64,000 bases of DNA from Krasilnikoviella flava (lineage in GTDB: Bacteria > Actinomycetota > Actinomycetes > Actinomycetales > Cellulomonadaceae). This document shows positions 20,842-29,483 of this stretch, piece after piece (position 1 is the first letter of the stretch; the number at the start of each line of letters is the position of its first letter). The notes beneath the pieces are model-generated. The model was not told the origin of the DNA. It searched no databases and worked only from the letters and a program-made list of their open reading frames with translations. The position numbers and the translations under genes were made by a program. Where the stretch lies: positions 744,001-808,000 of the forward strand of contig NZ_FUZQ01000001.1 of assembly GCF_900167525.1 (NCBI RefSeq). The letters are read 5' to 3'.

Positions 20842-20938
20842 GCCCGTCAGCGTCGTGGGCAGCGCGGGCCGGCCGCGTCGCCCGCAGGTCGTCGGTCCTC
20901 ACGACCCAGGTCGTCCATCGACGAGCTGTGAGCGCGAT

Positions 20939-22372
20939 TCAGGGGCGGCCGGCGTACGGCATGACCTCGTCCCAGCGGACCGGGGCCTCGCGGACGTCGA
21001 TCCCCGGGCGCGGGGCCTCGACCATCATCCCGCCGCCGGCGTAGATCGCGACGTGCCGGATGGTCGACGGGTCGGACGTGTCGTTGGCGTAGAAGATGAG
21101 GTCGCCCGGACGCATCGCGCCGTAGGAGACCTTGCCGACGGTGAGGTACTGCGACCGCGACGTGCGGGTGATCCACACGCCCGCCGCGTTCCACGCCCCC
21201 GCGGTCAGGCCCGAGCAGTCGTAGCCCGGGTCGCCGTCGCCGCCCCACTGGTAGGCGACGCCGATCTTGGACCGCGCCCACGCCAGCGCCTCGCGGCCCT
21301 GGGCGGCGGTGCCCTGGCCGACGCCGCTCACCGGCGGCGGGTCCGGCTTCGGGTCGGGCTTCGGGTCGGGCCGCGGCGCCGGGTCCGGCGCGGGCTCTCG
21401 CGTCCGCGTCGGCTGCGGGTCCGGCGCGGCCGCCTGTTCCTCGCTGCCCGACGCGGTGTCGTCGGCCCGGTCCCCGTCGGCCGTCGCGCCGTCAGGTCGG
21501 TCGGCCTGCGGCTCGGCGGACGAGCCCGGCGCGCCACGGGGCTCCGTGGCACCCGACGACGTGGCGCTCGACGCCGCGGCGTCCTCGGCGCGTTCCCGCG
21601 CGTCGGCCTCGCGCGCGGCGGCGACCCTCTCCTGGCGGTCGGCCTCGCGCTGGCGCTCGAGCGCCACGCTGGTGCTGCGCAGGTCGGCGAGGCGCGCGAA
21701 CAGGCGGTCGCGCTCGTGCTCGGCCGCGGCGGTGCGGGCGGCGAGGTCGTCGGCGGTGCGCCGCGCGGTGGCGAACGCGGACTCGGCCGCCTCGCTGGCC
21801 TCCTGCTGCGCGGTGCGGGCCGCCTGCCAGCGGGCGTCGGCGTTGCGCGCCGACGAGCGCAGGTCGGCCTGCCGTGCGAGCGCCCCCGCGATCTTCCGGT
21901 CGACGGCGCGCTGCGCGGCCTCGGTCGACACGACGTCACCGACGTCGCGCGCCCCGGTGACGACGTCGAGCGGCCCGAGGCCGTTCTCGTTCGCGCGCGC
22001 CGTGGTGCGGTACGCCTCCGCGAGCGAGGAGCGCGCCCGCGCCTCGGCGTCCTGGGCGCGGTCGGCGCGGTCGCGCGCCTTCTGCGTCTCCTCCTGCGCC
22101 GCGGCGAGCGCCTCGCGCGCCTCCGCGTAGTCCTCGGCGGCGGTCTGGACGGCGGCCTCGGCGCGGGCGAGCTCGGCGCGGATCGCGTCCAGCCGCGACT
22201 GGGCGCCGTCGACGTCGAGGGCGGCGGCGTCCGCCGCGGCGTGCGCGGCGGCGACGTCGTCGTCGGACGGCGGCTCCGCCCACGCGACGCCCCCGGTGAC
22301 GACGGGCGCGCCGCCGAGCAGCGCGACGGCGAGCCACGACATGACCCTGCTGGTGCGGTGGGTGCGAGGCAT
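20939..22372 (-). CDS. secreted NlpC/P60 peptidoglycan hydrolase with coiled coil
   Basis: 477 residues from ATG 22372 with GGAGGAGCAGAAC upstream. Signal peptide about 1-32. Residues 38-250 form a long Ala/Glu/Arg-rich coiled coil like the regulatory coil of RipA/PcsB-type hydrolases. A Pro/Asp/Lys linker follows, then an NlpC/P60 domain with catalytic C386 (YDCSGL) and H440 (RHVAIY). Predicted to cleave peptide stems of peptidoglycan outside the cell. The gene stands alone. Confidence 0.92.
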   Translation of the reverse strand: MPRTHRTSRVMSWLAVALLGGAPVVTGGVAWAEPPSDDDVAAAHAAADAAALDVDGAQSRLDAIRAELARAEAAVQTAAEDYAEAREALAAAQEETQKARDRADRAQDAEARARSSLAEAYRTTARANENGLGPLDVVTGARDVGDVVSTEAAQRAVDRKIAGALARQADLRSSARNADARWQAARTAQQEASEAAESAFATARRTADDLAARTAAAEHERDRLFARLADLRSTSVALERQREADRQERVAAAREADARERAEDAAASSATSSGATEPRGAPGSSAEPQADRPDGATADGDRADDTASGSEEQAAAPDPQPTRTREPAPDPAPRPDPKPDPKPDPPPVSGVGQGTAAQGREALAWARSKIGVAYQWGGDGDPGYDCSGLTAGAWNAAGVWITRTSRSQYLTVGKVSYGAMRPGDLIFYANDTSDPSTIRHVAIYAGGGMMVEAPRPGIDVREAPVRWDEVMPYAGRP

Positions 22373-22546
22373 GTTCTGCTCCTCCCCTTGGGCAGACGCG
22401 CTCCGGGCAACCTCGCCCAGACTCACCCCGGGCGAACAGGACCGCCACCCGAGAGTGCGATCTCGACGCGCGGAGCAAGGCGACACGCCGTCCATATTCT
22501 GGTCCCGAATGACGAGACACGGGTGTCGCCCGCTACGCCGCCGGGC

Positions 22547-22552
22547 TACCGT
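22547..22552 (+). promoter_or_regulatory. -10 box of the metY-metX leader transcript
   Basis: TACCGT, 7 bases before the ATG of the short uORF at 22560. This fits a transcript that begins at the uORF start and carries an untranslated leader of about 160 bases to metY. Confidence 0.6.
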
Positions 22553-22559
22553 CGTCCGC

Positions 22560-22583
22560 ATGACCCGTCGAATGTGCCGCTGA
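22560..22583 (+). CDS. 7-residue leaderless leader peptide MTRRMCR upstream of metY
   Basis: ATG ACC CGT CGA ATG TGC CGC TGA, beginning 7 bases after a TACCGT -10 box. The peptide contains Met and Cys and lies 163 bases ahead of metY. Cys-containing leaderless uORFs acting as cysteine-responsive attenuators are established in mycobacteria. By analogy this one could sense Cys-tRNA or Met-tRNA charging (inference). Confidence 0.6.
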   Translation: MTRRMCR

Positions 22584-22746
22584 CCACCGCGCACGTTCGC
22601 CTGCCTGCGGCCGCTCGTCGACCCAGCCATCCGCTCCGCGTGCGCAGCCGACCGCCGCGGCCCGCCCCAGACGCGCAGGCCTCCTGGCTCCCGCCGCGGC
22701 CCGATCACCGCCGACCGAGCCCTCTCCGAGCCCCCAGGAGCACGTC
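22584..22746 (+). promoter_or_regulatory. metY leader region, possible attenuator
   Basis: 163 bases between the uORF stop and metY. The 13-mer CCGCCGCGGCCCG occurs twice (22652-22664 and 22691-22703). No SAM-I, SAM-II or SAM-IV riboswitch core could be recognised by eye. The metY Shine-Dalgarno site AGGAG closes the region. The rest of the 374-bp gap (22373-22546) showed nothing clear. Confidence 0.4.
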
Positions 22747-24126
22747 ATGACCTCCAGCTGGACCTTCGAGACCCGCCAGATCCACGCCGGCCAGAGCCCC
22801 GACCCCGTGACCGGGGCCCGCGCGCTGCCGATCTACCAGACCACCTCGTTCGAGTTCCCCAGCGCCGACGTCGCCGCCGACCGCTTCGCGCTCGCCGACC
22901 TCGGCCCCATCTACACGCGCATCGGCAACCCCACGCAGGAGGCCGTCGAAGCGCGGATCGCCGACCTCGAGGGCGGCGTCGGCGCGCTCCTCGTCGCGTC
23001 CGGCCAGGCAGCGGAGACGCTCGCCATCCTCAACGTCGCGCAGGCCGGCGACCACATCGTGGCCAGCCCGAGCCTCTACGGCGGCACGTACAACCTGCTG
23101 CACCACACGCTGCCCCGGCTCGGCATCACCACGACGTTCGTCGACGACCCGCACGACCTCGACTCCTGGCGCGCTGCCGCCCGGCCGAACACCAAGGCGT
23201 TCTTCGGCGAGACCATCCCCAACCCCCGCGCCGACGTGCTCGACATCGCCGGCGTCGCGTCGGTCGCGCACGAGGTCGGGGTGCCGCTCATCGTGGACAA
23301 CACCGTGGCGACGCCGTACCTGGTGCGGCCGATCGAGCACGGCGCGGACGTCGTCGTGCACTCGGCCACCAAGTACCTCGGCGGCCACGGCGCGGCGATC
23401 GGCGGCGTCATCGTGGACGGCGGCAGGTTCGACTACGCCGCGGACCCGGAGCGCTTCCCCGGCTTCAACGAGCCGGACGCCAGCTACCACGGCCTCGTCT
23501 ACGCCCGCGACCTCGGCGTCGGATCCGCGCTCGGCGCCAACCTCGCCTTCGTGCTCAAGGCGCGCGTCCAGCTGCTGCGCGACCTGGGCCCCGCCATCGC
23601 GCCGTTCAACGCCTTCCTGCTCGCGCAGGGCCTCGAGACGCTGTCGCTGCGGGTGGAGCGGCACGTCGCGAACGCGCAGCAGGTGGCCGAGCGGCTCGAG
23701 GAGCGCGACGACGTCCGCCTGGTGCACTACGCCGGGCTCCCGTCGTCGCCGTGGCACGAGAACGCCCGGACGTACGCGCCGAAGGGCGCCGGCGCCGTCG
23801 TCGCGTTCGAGCTCGCCGTCGACGACCCGGAGCTGGCGTCCGCCGCGGGCCGCGCCTTCGTCTCGGCGCTGGAGCTGCACTCGCACGTGGCCAACATCGG
23901 CGACGTGCGCTCGCTCGTCATCCACCCGGCGTCGACCACGCACTCGCAGCTCACCGCGGCCGAGCAGGCCCGGTCCGGCGTGACGCCGGCGCTGGTGCGG
24001 CTCGCGGTCGGGCTCGAGGGGATCGAGGACATCCTGGCCGACCTCGACCTCGGCTTCGCGGAGGCCGCCCGCGTCGTCGCGGCCTCGACGACGGGCTCCA
24101 CGGACGACGGCGAGGCGGCGGCGTGA
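22747..24126 (+). CDS. metY: O-acetylhomoserine sulfhydrylase
   Basis: 459 residues. PLP enzyme making homocysteine directly from O-acetylhomoserine and sulfide. Cys/Met-metabolism family: YTRIGNPTQ near 56, SGQAAETLA near 85, and PLP lysine K209 in VVVHSATKYLGGHG. The full-length C-terminal domain is present (SLVIHPASTTHSQL). Start at ATG 22747 with AGGAG 7 bases upstream. Forms an operon with metX (GTGA overlap), giving two consecutive steps of methionine synthesis. Confidence 0.96.
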   Translation: MTSSWTFETRQIHAGQSPDPVTGARALPIYQTTSFEFPSADVAADRFALADLGPIYTRIGNPTQEAVEARIADLEGGVGALLVASGQAAETLAILNVAQAGDHIVASPSLYGGTYNLLHHTLPRLGITTTFVDDPHDLDSWRAAARPNTKAFFGETIPNPRADVLDIAGVASVAHEVGVPLIVDNTVATPYLVRPIEHGADVVVHSATKYLGGHGAAIGGVIVDGGRFDYAADPERFPGFNEPDASYHGLVYARDLGVGSALGANLAFVLKARVQLLRDLGPAIAPFNAFLLAQGLETLSLRVERHVANAQQVAERLEERDDVRLVHYAGLPSSPWHENARTYAPKGAGAVVAFELAVDDPELASAAGRAFVSALELHSHVANIGDVRSLVIHPASTTHSQLTAAEQARSGVTPALVRLAVGLEGIEDILADLDLGFAEAARVVAASTTGSTDDGEAAA

Positions 24127-25412
24127 CCGTGCCCGGCCACCACACGACGCGGCACGGCGGGGGCGTCGCCCCTACCGTGCGGTCGGTGGGCGGGCGCAAC
24201 GCCGGCACCGCCCCGTCGGTCCGTCCGACGCCCGTCTCCCGGGCGCAGGTCAAGCCGGCCGTGCCCGCCACCGGCGCCTGGCGGGAGGGCGACCCCGCGG
24301 GCGCCCGCCGGTTCGCCGACGTCGGGGCCGTCGAGCTGGAGGCGGGCGGCGTGCTGCCCGACGTGCGGGTCGCCTACGAGACATGGGGCGAGCTGGACGC
24401 GGACGGCTCCAACGCCGTCCTCGTGCTGCACGCCCTCACCGGCGACGCCCACGTGACCGGCGACGCCGGGCCGGGCCAGCCGACCGCGGGCTGGTGGACC
24501 GACATGATCGGCCCCGGCGCGCCGATCGACACCGACCGGTACTTCGTCGTCGCGCCCAACGTGCTGGGCGGCTGTCAGGGCACCACCGGGCCGGCGTCCA
24601 CCGCCCCCGACGGTCACCCGTGGGGCGGCCGGTTCCCCCGCATCACCACGCGCGACCAGGTGGCCGCGGAGATCGAGCTCGCCCGGCAGCTCGGCGTCGA
24701 GCGCTGGTCGCTCGTCGTCGGGGCGTCGATGGGCGGGCTGCGGGTGCTGGAGTGGGCGCTGCTCGGCCCCGACGCGGGGATCGCGGTGGACGGCATCGCC
24801 GCGATCGCGACGACGGCGCAGACGTCGGGCGACCAGATCGCCTGGGCGCACCCGCAGCTCGGCGCGATCCGCGCCGACCCCCGCTGGCGGGGAGGCGACT
24901 ACTACGACGCGGCCGACGGCGACGGGCCGGACGCCGGCCTCGCCATCGCGCGGCAGATCGCGCACACCACCTACCGGACGGCCGCCGAGCTCGACGTGCG
25001 GTTCGGGCGCCTGCCGCAGGGCGGCGAGGACCCGCTGGGGGACGGCCGGTACGCCGTCCAGTCGTACCTCGACCATCACGGGGACAAGCTGGCCCGCCGG
25101 TTCGACGCCAACTCCTACCTGGTGCTCACGGAGTCGATGCTGAGCCACGACCTGGGCCGCGACCGCGGCGGCGTCGAGTCGGCGCTGTCGCAGGTCACCG
25201 CCCGCGCGCTGGTGGTGGCGGTGGACTCCGACCGGCTGTTCCCGCCCGAGCAGGCGAGCCGCATCGCGGCATGGCTGCCCGGTGCGGAGCCGCTGCGGAT
25301 CGTCACGTCCGACTTCGGCCACGACGGCTTCCTCATCGAGTTCGACCAGCTCGGGCCGATCGTCGCCGACTTCCTCGCGGGCGCGAGCGTCGAGGAGGAC
25401 GAGCTCGGCTGA
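24123..25412 (+). CDS. metX: homoserine O-acetyltransferase
   Basis: 429 residues. Alpha/beta-hydrolase fold enzyme acetylating homoserine for MetY. Catalytic Ser202 in GASMGG, Asp near 370 (VAVDSDRLFP) and His400 (DFGHDGF). LVLHALTGDAH and APNVLGGCQGTTGP are family hallmarks. The GTG start overlaps the metY stop and gives an N-terminal extension of about 50 residues with no homology visible; a start nearer residue 39 is possible. Order metY-metX is common in actinobacteria. Confidence 0.94.
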   Translation: MTVPGHHTTRHGGGVAPTVRSVGGRNAGTAPSVRPTPVSRAQVKPAVPATGAWREGDPAGARRFADVGAVELEAGGVLPDVRVAYETWGELDADGSNAVLVLHALTGDAHVTGDAGPGQPTAGWWTDMIGPGAPIDTDRYFVVAPNVLGGCQGTTGPASTAPDGHPWGGRFPRITTRDQVAAEIELARQLGVERWSLVVGASMGGLRVLEWALLGPDAGIAVDGIAAIATTAQTSGDQIAWAHPQLGAIRADPRWRGGDYYDAADGDGPDAGLAIARQIAHTTYRTAAELDVRFGRLPQGGEDPLGDGRYAVQSYLDHHGDKLARRFDANSYLVLTESMLSHDLGRDRGGVESALSQVTARALVVAVDSDRLFPPEQASRIAAWLPGAEPLRIVTSDFGHDGFLIEFDQLGPIVADFLAGASVEEDELG

Positions 25413-25545
25413 CGGGCTCGGGTGACGGGTGAACCTCGGCCTGGCCGGGGCCATCGCGGTGCGGGTGTCGGAGGCCGTGCCTAGCGTGGTGCGCGGCCGC
25501 CGACCCGTGCGGCCAGCCACCCCGCAGCGTCGCAGGAGGCGCCCC

Positions 25546-25974
25546 ATGGTCCGGCTCACCCCGTATCTCAGCTTCAAGAACCAGGCCGCCGAGGCCCTGG
25601 AGTTCTACCGGTCGGTGCTCGGCGGCGAGCTCGACCTCAGCCGGTTCGGCGACATGCCGGCGGACTCGGGCATGCCGATCGAGGACGCCGACAAGGACCT
25701 CCTGATGCACGGCCAGCTCGACACGCCGTCCGGCCTCACCCTCATGGCCGCCGACACCGGCTCGATGATGCCGTACGTCGCTCCCACCAGCGGCGTCACC
25801 GTCGCGCTGACCGGCGGCCACGAGGACTACGACTACGTCGCGAGCGCGTACGCGAAGCTCGCCGAGGGCGGCACCGACGCGATGCCGTTCGACAAGGCGC
25901 CCTGGGGCGACTTCTACGGCCAGGTGACCGACCGGTACGGCATCACCTGGATGTTCGACGTCGGCGCGCCCTGA
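25546..25974 (+). CDS. VOC family (PhnB-like glyoxalase/bleomycin-resistance fold) protein
   Basis: 142 residues. Start PYLSFKNQAAEALEFYRSVLGGELDLSRFGDMP and end WGDFYGQVTDRYGITWMFDV are typical of PhnB-like VOC proteins, which are small dimers of mostly unknown substrate. AGGAGG 7 bases before ATG 25546 fixes the start. Stands alone, 133 bases after metX. Confidence 0.88.
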   Translation: MVRLTPYLSFKNQAAEALEFYRSVLGGELDLSRFGDMPADSGMPIEDADKDLLMHGQLDTPSGLTLMAADTGSMMPYVAPTSGVTVALTGGHEDYDYVASAYAKLAEGGTDAMPFDKAPWGDFYGQVTDRYGITWMFDVGAP

Positions 25975-25994
25975 CCGTCGGCTGACCCGCACGG

Positions 25995-26195
25995 TCAGCC
26001 GACGAGCAGGGTCTCCCGCCGGGCGGACATCGCCGCGAGCGCGGCGTGCCACCGCGCCGGCACGTCGCCGAGCGCGGCCAGCCCGGCGTCGTGCCGCGGC
26101 GCGCGGTCGCCCCGCAGGCCCGCCCGCACCCGCGCGAGGCTCAACGACTCCAGGCGCGCGGCCGTCAGCTCCTCCCCGACCCCGCCGGCAGGCAT
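25995..26195 (-). CDS. small hypothetical protein, possible leaderless gene
   Basis: 66 residues from ATG 26195. Almost every third codon position is G or C, as in the neighbouring real genes. A CAGGTT box lies 7 bases upstream, a leaderless arrangement. No recognised domain; the protein is Ala/Arg/Leu-rich and probably helical (GEELTAARLESLSLARVRAG). Divergent from the quinone-reductase gene, filling an otherwise empty gap. It could still be a spurious ORF. Confidence 0.5.
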   Translation of the reverse strand: MPAGGVGEELTAARLESLSLARVRAGLRGDRAPRHDAGLAALGDVPARWHAALAAMSARRETLLVG

Positions 26196-26202
26196 GGCGG
26201 AC

Positions 26203-26208
26203 AACCTG
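26203..26208 (-). promoter_or_regulatory. -10-like box before small hypothetical gene
   Basis: CAGGTT on the minus strand, 7 bases before ATG 26195. It is a weaker match than the TANNNT boxes nearby. Confidence 0.4.
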
Positions 26209-26233
26209 GCCGGACCCGGCAGGTCCCGGACAG

Positions 26234-26239
26234 TAGGTT
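26234..26239 (+). promoter_or_regulatory. -10 box for leaderless oxidoreductase gene
   Basis: TAGGTT, then 6 bases, then ATG at 26246; no Shine-Dalgarno site. Confidence 0.6.
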
Positions 26240-26245
26240 GGACGC

Positions 26246-27205
26246 ATGCTCGCCGCCACCGTCGCCCGGTTCTCGCCCGACTCCCCGCTCGACGGCCTGG
26301 AGGTGGGCGAACGGCCCGAACCGGAGCCCCGGGAGAACTGGACCACCGTCCGGGTGCGGGCCGCGAGCCTCAACCACCACGACCTCTGGTCGCTCCGTGG
26401 GGTCGGCCTGCGGGCCGAGCAGCTCCCGATGATCCTCGGCACCGACGCCGCCGGGGTCGCCGCCGACGGGGCGCCCGTGCTGGTGCACGGCGTGATCGGC
26501 GCCGACGGGCACGGCGTCGGTCCGGACGAGCGCCGCACGCTGCTGTCGGAGAAGTACCCGGGCACGCTCGCGGAGCTCGTGGCGGTGCCGATCCACAACC
26601 TGGTGCCGCTCCCCGACGACCTGCCGTTCGAGGAGGCCGCCTGCCTGCCCACGGCCTGGCTCACCGCCTACCGGATGCTGTTCGGCGCCGCCGGCCTGGC
26701 CCCGGGCGACCGCGTGCTGGTGCAGGGCGCGGGCGGCGGCGTCGCGACCGCCGCGATCGTGCTGGGCGCCGCGGCCGGCCTCGAGGTGACGGTGACGTCC
26801 CGCTCGGCGGAGCGCCGGGAACGCGCCCTGGCGCTGGGCGCCGCGCACGCGGTGGAGACGGGCGCCCGCGTGCCCGACCGCGTGGACGCGGTGATCGAGT
26901 CCGTCGGCCAGGCCACGTGGGCGCACTCGGTGCGGTCCGTGCGGCCCGGCGGCACCGTCGTGGTGTGCGGGGCGACGTCGGGCGACGCGCCGCCGGCGGA
27001 GCTGTCCCGCGTCTTCTTCAACGAGATCCGCGTGCAGGGCGTCACGATGGGGTCGCGGGACGACCTGGCCGCGCTCGTGCGGTTCGTCGCCCGTACCGGC
27101 GTGCGGCCCGTCATCGACTCCGCAGTGCCGCTCGCGCGCGTGCGCGACGGCGTGGCCCGTCTGGCCGCCGGCGAGCAGACGGGCAAGATCGTCGTCCTGC
27201 CCTGA
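26246..27205 (+). CDS. quinone-oxidoreductase-like zinc-binding dehydrogenase (MDR family)
   Basis: 319 residues. ASLNHHDLWSLRGVG near residue 40, GTDAAGV near 65, and the nucleotide site VLVQGAGGGVATAAIVLG near 165-182 place it in the MDR/quinone reductase group. Zinc ligands of classic ADHs are absent. Likely reduces quinones or enones with NADPH (family inference); substrate unknown. Leaderless start supported by the TAGGTT box. Ends before an R1 repeat shared with the convergent neighbour. Confidence 0.87.
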   Translation: MLAATVARFSPDSPLDGLEVGERPEPEPRENWTTVRVRAASLNHHDLWSLRGVGLRAEQLPMILGTDAAGVAADGAPVLVHGVIGADGHGVGPDERRTLLSEKYPGTLAELVAVPIHNLVPLPDDLPFEEAACLPTAWLTAYRMLFGAAGLAPGDRVLVQGAGGGVATAAIVLGAAAGLEVTVTSRSAERRERALALGAAHAVETGARVPDRVDAVIESVGQATWAHSVRSVRPGGTVVVCGATSGDAPPAELSRVFFNEIRVQGVTMGSRDDLAALVRFVARTGVRPVIDSAVPLARVRDGVARLAAGEQTGKIVVLP

Positions 27206-27230
27206 CCCTCGCGCCGGTCGCGACCTCCGT

Positions 27231-27313
27231 CGCTGGGCGAGCCTGTCGAAACCCGATTCGTGGTCTCGACAGGCTCGACCGACGGTTGGGTCTCGACAAA
27301 CTCGACCGACCGG
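27231..27313. repeat. R1 repeat (hairpin plus extra half) between convergent genes
   Basis: Left arm with GAGCCTGTCGAAACC (27239-27253), right arm GGTCTCGACAGGCTCGACC (27262-27280), then a further degenerate half to 27313. Lies between convergent stops at 27205 and 27319, where a bidirectional terminator would be expected. Confidence 0.85.
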
Positions 27314-27318
27314 CCGGG

Positions 27319-28989
27319 TCAGGCGAAGCGGTGCCGGTACGCGTCCAGGAGCGTGGGCCCCTCGGCGCCGAGGCGCCACACGCTCCACCCGTCGGCGGTG
27401 GGCGACCCCGAGGCGGCGGACGCCGCGTGGTCCGGGTGCCAGTACCGGGAGCCGTCGGCGAGCTGGATCGCGCCGTCCTGGTGCAGCACGGCCTCGAAGT
27501 ACTGGCGGCGGCGCGGGCGCGACCACACGATCGTCGTCGGGTGCACCAACGTGCGCGCCAGGGCGACGAGGTCGGAGTCCACCTCGTCGTCGCCCGCTGC
27601 GGGCGGCGGCGCCCACGGCGCGGGCTCCGGCTCCGGCGGCACAGGCGACGTCAGCGGGTCGTAGCCGTGGTGGTGCGGCGCCGGCGACCAGCCGGGCTCG
27701 AGGGGGTCCGCCGGCGGGGTGCGCAGGCGCGGCGGCTCGAGCGGCGGCACCTGCAGGCGGGGCAGGTCGTCCTCGACGCCGGACCAGCGCGGCTCCGGCA
27801 CCGGCAGCTCGAACGCCGGGGCGGCGACCTCGGCGAAGGCCTGGCCGAGGTCGGCGCGGTCGGTCGACGAGCCGGCCTCGTCGAGCTCCGGCCGCGACGA
27901 GAAGCGGTCCGAGCGGGAGCGGCGACGCGGGGCCGCCGGCCCTCCGGCGCGAGGGCCGGCCGCGGGACGCGGCAGCCGCTCGAGCGTCGCGTCGAGGTCG
28001 TCGTCGAGGCCCGTGCCGGGCCGCGGAGCCGGCACGGGCGCCGGGGGCACGGGGACCGGCATCGGCGCCACGGGCGCCGGAGGCACGGGGGCCGGCGTCG
28101 CCGGGACGGGCAGCGGCCCACCCGGGAGTGCGTCGGCGGACGGGCCGGCCTCTGCCGAGCGCGGCCGTGCCGCGCGGCGCCGGGTCCGGGTGGGCGGCAC
28201 GGCCCCGTCGGCCCGGTCGCGCGGCGGCTGGACCGTGGCGGGCACCTTGCCGCCCAGCGCGAGGCCGACGGCGACGCCCTCCGCGAAGGTCTCGGGGTCG
28301 ACCCCCGCGGGCGGCTCGGCGGCGCGCGGCACGGGCGCGACGTCGTCGGTCGCCGGGACGCCGAGCGCGGGCACGGCGCCGCTCGCGGGGGCGGACAGGC
28401 TCGGGGCCGACGGTGCGGACGCAGGGTGGATCACCAGGGGCGAGACGTCCACGAAGCGGCGCCCGTCCGCGCTGTGCACCACGCCCATCTTGAGCACCTC
28501 GACGGGCATGGTGGGCTGGCGCAGGAAGTCGACGGCGTTGAGGATCTCCTCGCTCGCCTCCTGGCAGATGACGATGAGCCGCGCGCTGCTGCGCCCCGGC
28601 TGCGAGCGGGTGATCGGCACGCTGTCGTAGAACGCCGCCACGTCGCGGTGGAAGGCCGACGGCCCCCCGTGGTACCGCTCGGCCAGGGCGCCGCGGGTCA
28701 GCCGGCCGGCGGCACCGGCATGGTCGAGGGCGCGGGTCAGGGCGGCGCGGTCGAGGTCGGCGACGAGCTCGACGACGACGGGCGACCCGGTGGCGTCGAG
28801 GGCGAGAAGGTGCGGCTCGTCGGGGCCGACGCCCGGGCTGACCGGGAAGATCTGCTCACCGAGCAGGCCGTCGATGTGACTGTCCACCACCCGGTGGGCG
28901 GTGGTCCCGACGCCCTGGGCGCTTGCTGCGGGCGATCGGTCGGGCTGGACGAGGAGGGGCCTCTGGGCATCGACCTCGAACAGGGGCAT
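27319..28989 (-). CDS. hypothetical protein with nuclease-like N-terminus and RAMA-like C-terminus
   Basis: 556 residues; ATG 28989 with AGGAG upstream. Residues 1-115 (MPLFEVDAQRPLLVQP ... HIDGLLGEQIFPV ... HLLALDATGSPVVVELVADL) resemble the N-terminal part of NucS/DUF91-type PD-(D/E)XK proteins, but the usual lysine after VVVEL is not seen. Residues 115-190 continue a folded domain; 200-460 are Pro/Ala/Arg-rich and probably disordered. The C-terminal 85 residues (VWSRPRRRQYFEAVLHQDGAIQLADG..YWHPDHAA..DGWSVWRL) resemble RAMA domains, found in DNA-modification-linked proteins. A DNA-related role is inference from weak likenesses. Confidence 0.75.
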   Translation of the reverse strand: MPLFEVDAQRPLLVQPDRSPAASAQGVGTTAHRVVDSHIDGLLGEQIFPVSPGVGPDEPHLLALDATGSPVVVELVADLDRAALTRALDHAGAAGRLTRGALAERYHGGPSAFHRDVAAFYDSVPITRSQPGRSSARLIVICQEASEEILNAVDFLRQPTMPVEVLKMGVVHSADGRRFVDVSPLVIHPASAPSAPSLSAPASGAVPALGVPATDDVAPVPRAAEPPAGVDPETFAEGVAVGLALGGKVPATVQPPRDRADGAVPPTRTRRRAARPRSAEAGPSADALPGGPLPVPATPAPVPPAPVAPMPVPVPPAPVPAPRPGTGLDDDLDATLERLPRPAAGPRAGGPAAPRRRSRSDRFSSRPELDEAGSSTDRADLGQAFAEVAAPAFELPVPEPRWSGVEDDLPRLQVPPLEPPRLRTPPADPLEPGWSPAPHHHGYDPLTSPVPPEPEPAPWAPPPAAGDDEVDSDLVALARTLVHPTTIVWSRPRRRQYFEAVLHQDGAIQLADGSRYWHPDHAASAASGSPTADGWSVWRLGAEGPTLLDAYRHRFA

Positions 28990-29138
28990 TGCACACCACT
29001 CCTGGCTCGGACCCGACCCCGGCGGCCGGATCCCGGGCCAAGCCTAAGGCCCCCGTGGGGTGGCGTGTACCACAGCAACCTTCCAGGCGCGCGTCGGCGC
29101 GCGCGAGCCCTGCCGGCGGTCCGACTCCGCCCGACGGG

Positions 29139-29456
29139 CTACGCGTGCCCGGCGCCGCCGTCGTCCGCGAGCCGCTCCTCGACGCGCGCGACCTTCGCGT
29201 CGAGCTGCCCCGTGTACCCGGGCCGGATGTCCGCCTTGATCACCAGCGACACGCGGTGCCCGCCTGCGCCGACGGCCTCCGTGGCGCGCTGGATCACCGG
29301 CATCACCTCGTCCCAGTCCCCCTCGATCTCGGTGAACATCGCGGTCGTACGGGTCGGGAGCCCCGACTCGCGGACGATGCGGACGGCGGCGGCGACGGAG
29401 TCCGCCACGGACTCGCCCGCGCCGAGCGGGGCGACGGAGAAAGCGAAGACGGCCAT
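29139..29456 (-). CDS. MTH1187 family thiamine-binding-like protein
   Basis: 105 residues, starting [17 protein letters not shown]. Contains [26 protein letters not shown] and [12 protein letters not shown], the pattern of MTH1187/YkoF-related thiamine-binding proteins (ferredoxin-like fold). Two ATGs (29465, 29456) are possible; the CAGAAT box overlaps the first and lies 7 bases before the second, so 29456 is preferred. Divergent from cofD across an R1 hairpin. Confidence 0.85.
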   Translation of the reverse strand: MAVFAFSVAPLGAGESVADSVAAAVRIVRESGLPTRTTAMFTEIEGDWDEVMPVIQRATEAVGAGGHRVSLVIKADIRPGYTGQLDAKVARVEERLADDGGAGHA

Positions 29457-29463
29457 GCGGCTC

Positions 29464-29469
29464 ATTCTG
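29464..29469 (-). promoter_or_regulatory. -10 box before thiamine-binding-like gene
   Basis: CAGAAT on the minus strand, 7 bases before ATG 29456. It decides between two candidate start codons. Confidence 0.5.
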
Positions 29470-29483
29470 CCCGCATCCTCTCT

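Noticed and set aside
22584-22746. SAM riboswitch upstream of metY
   Set aside because: No recognisable core helices or conserved loop sequences were found by eye; only a repeated GC-rich 13-mer.
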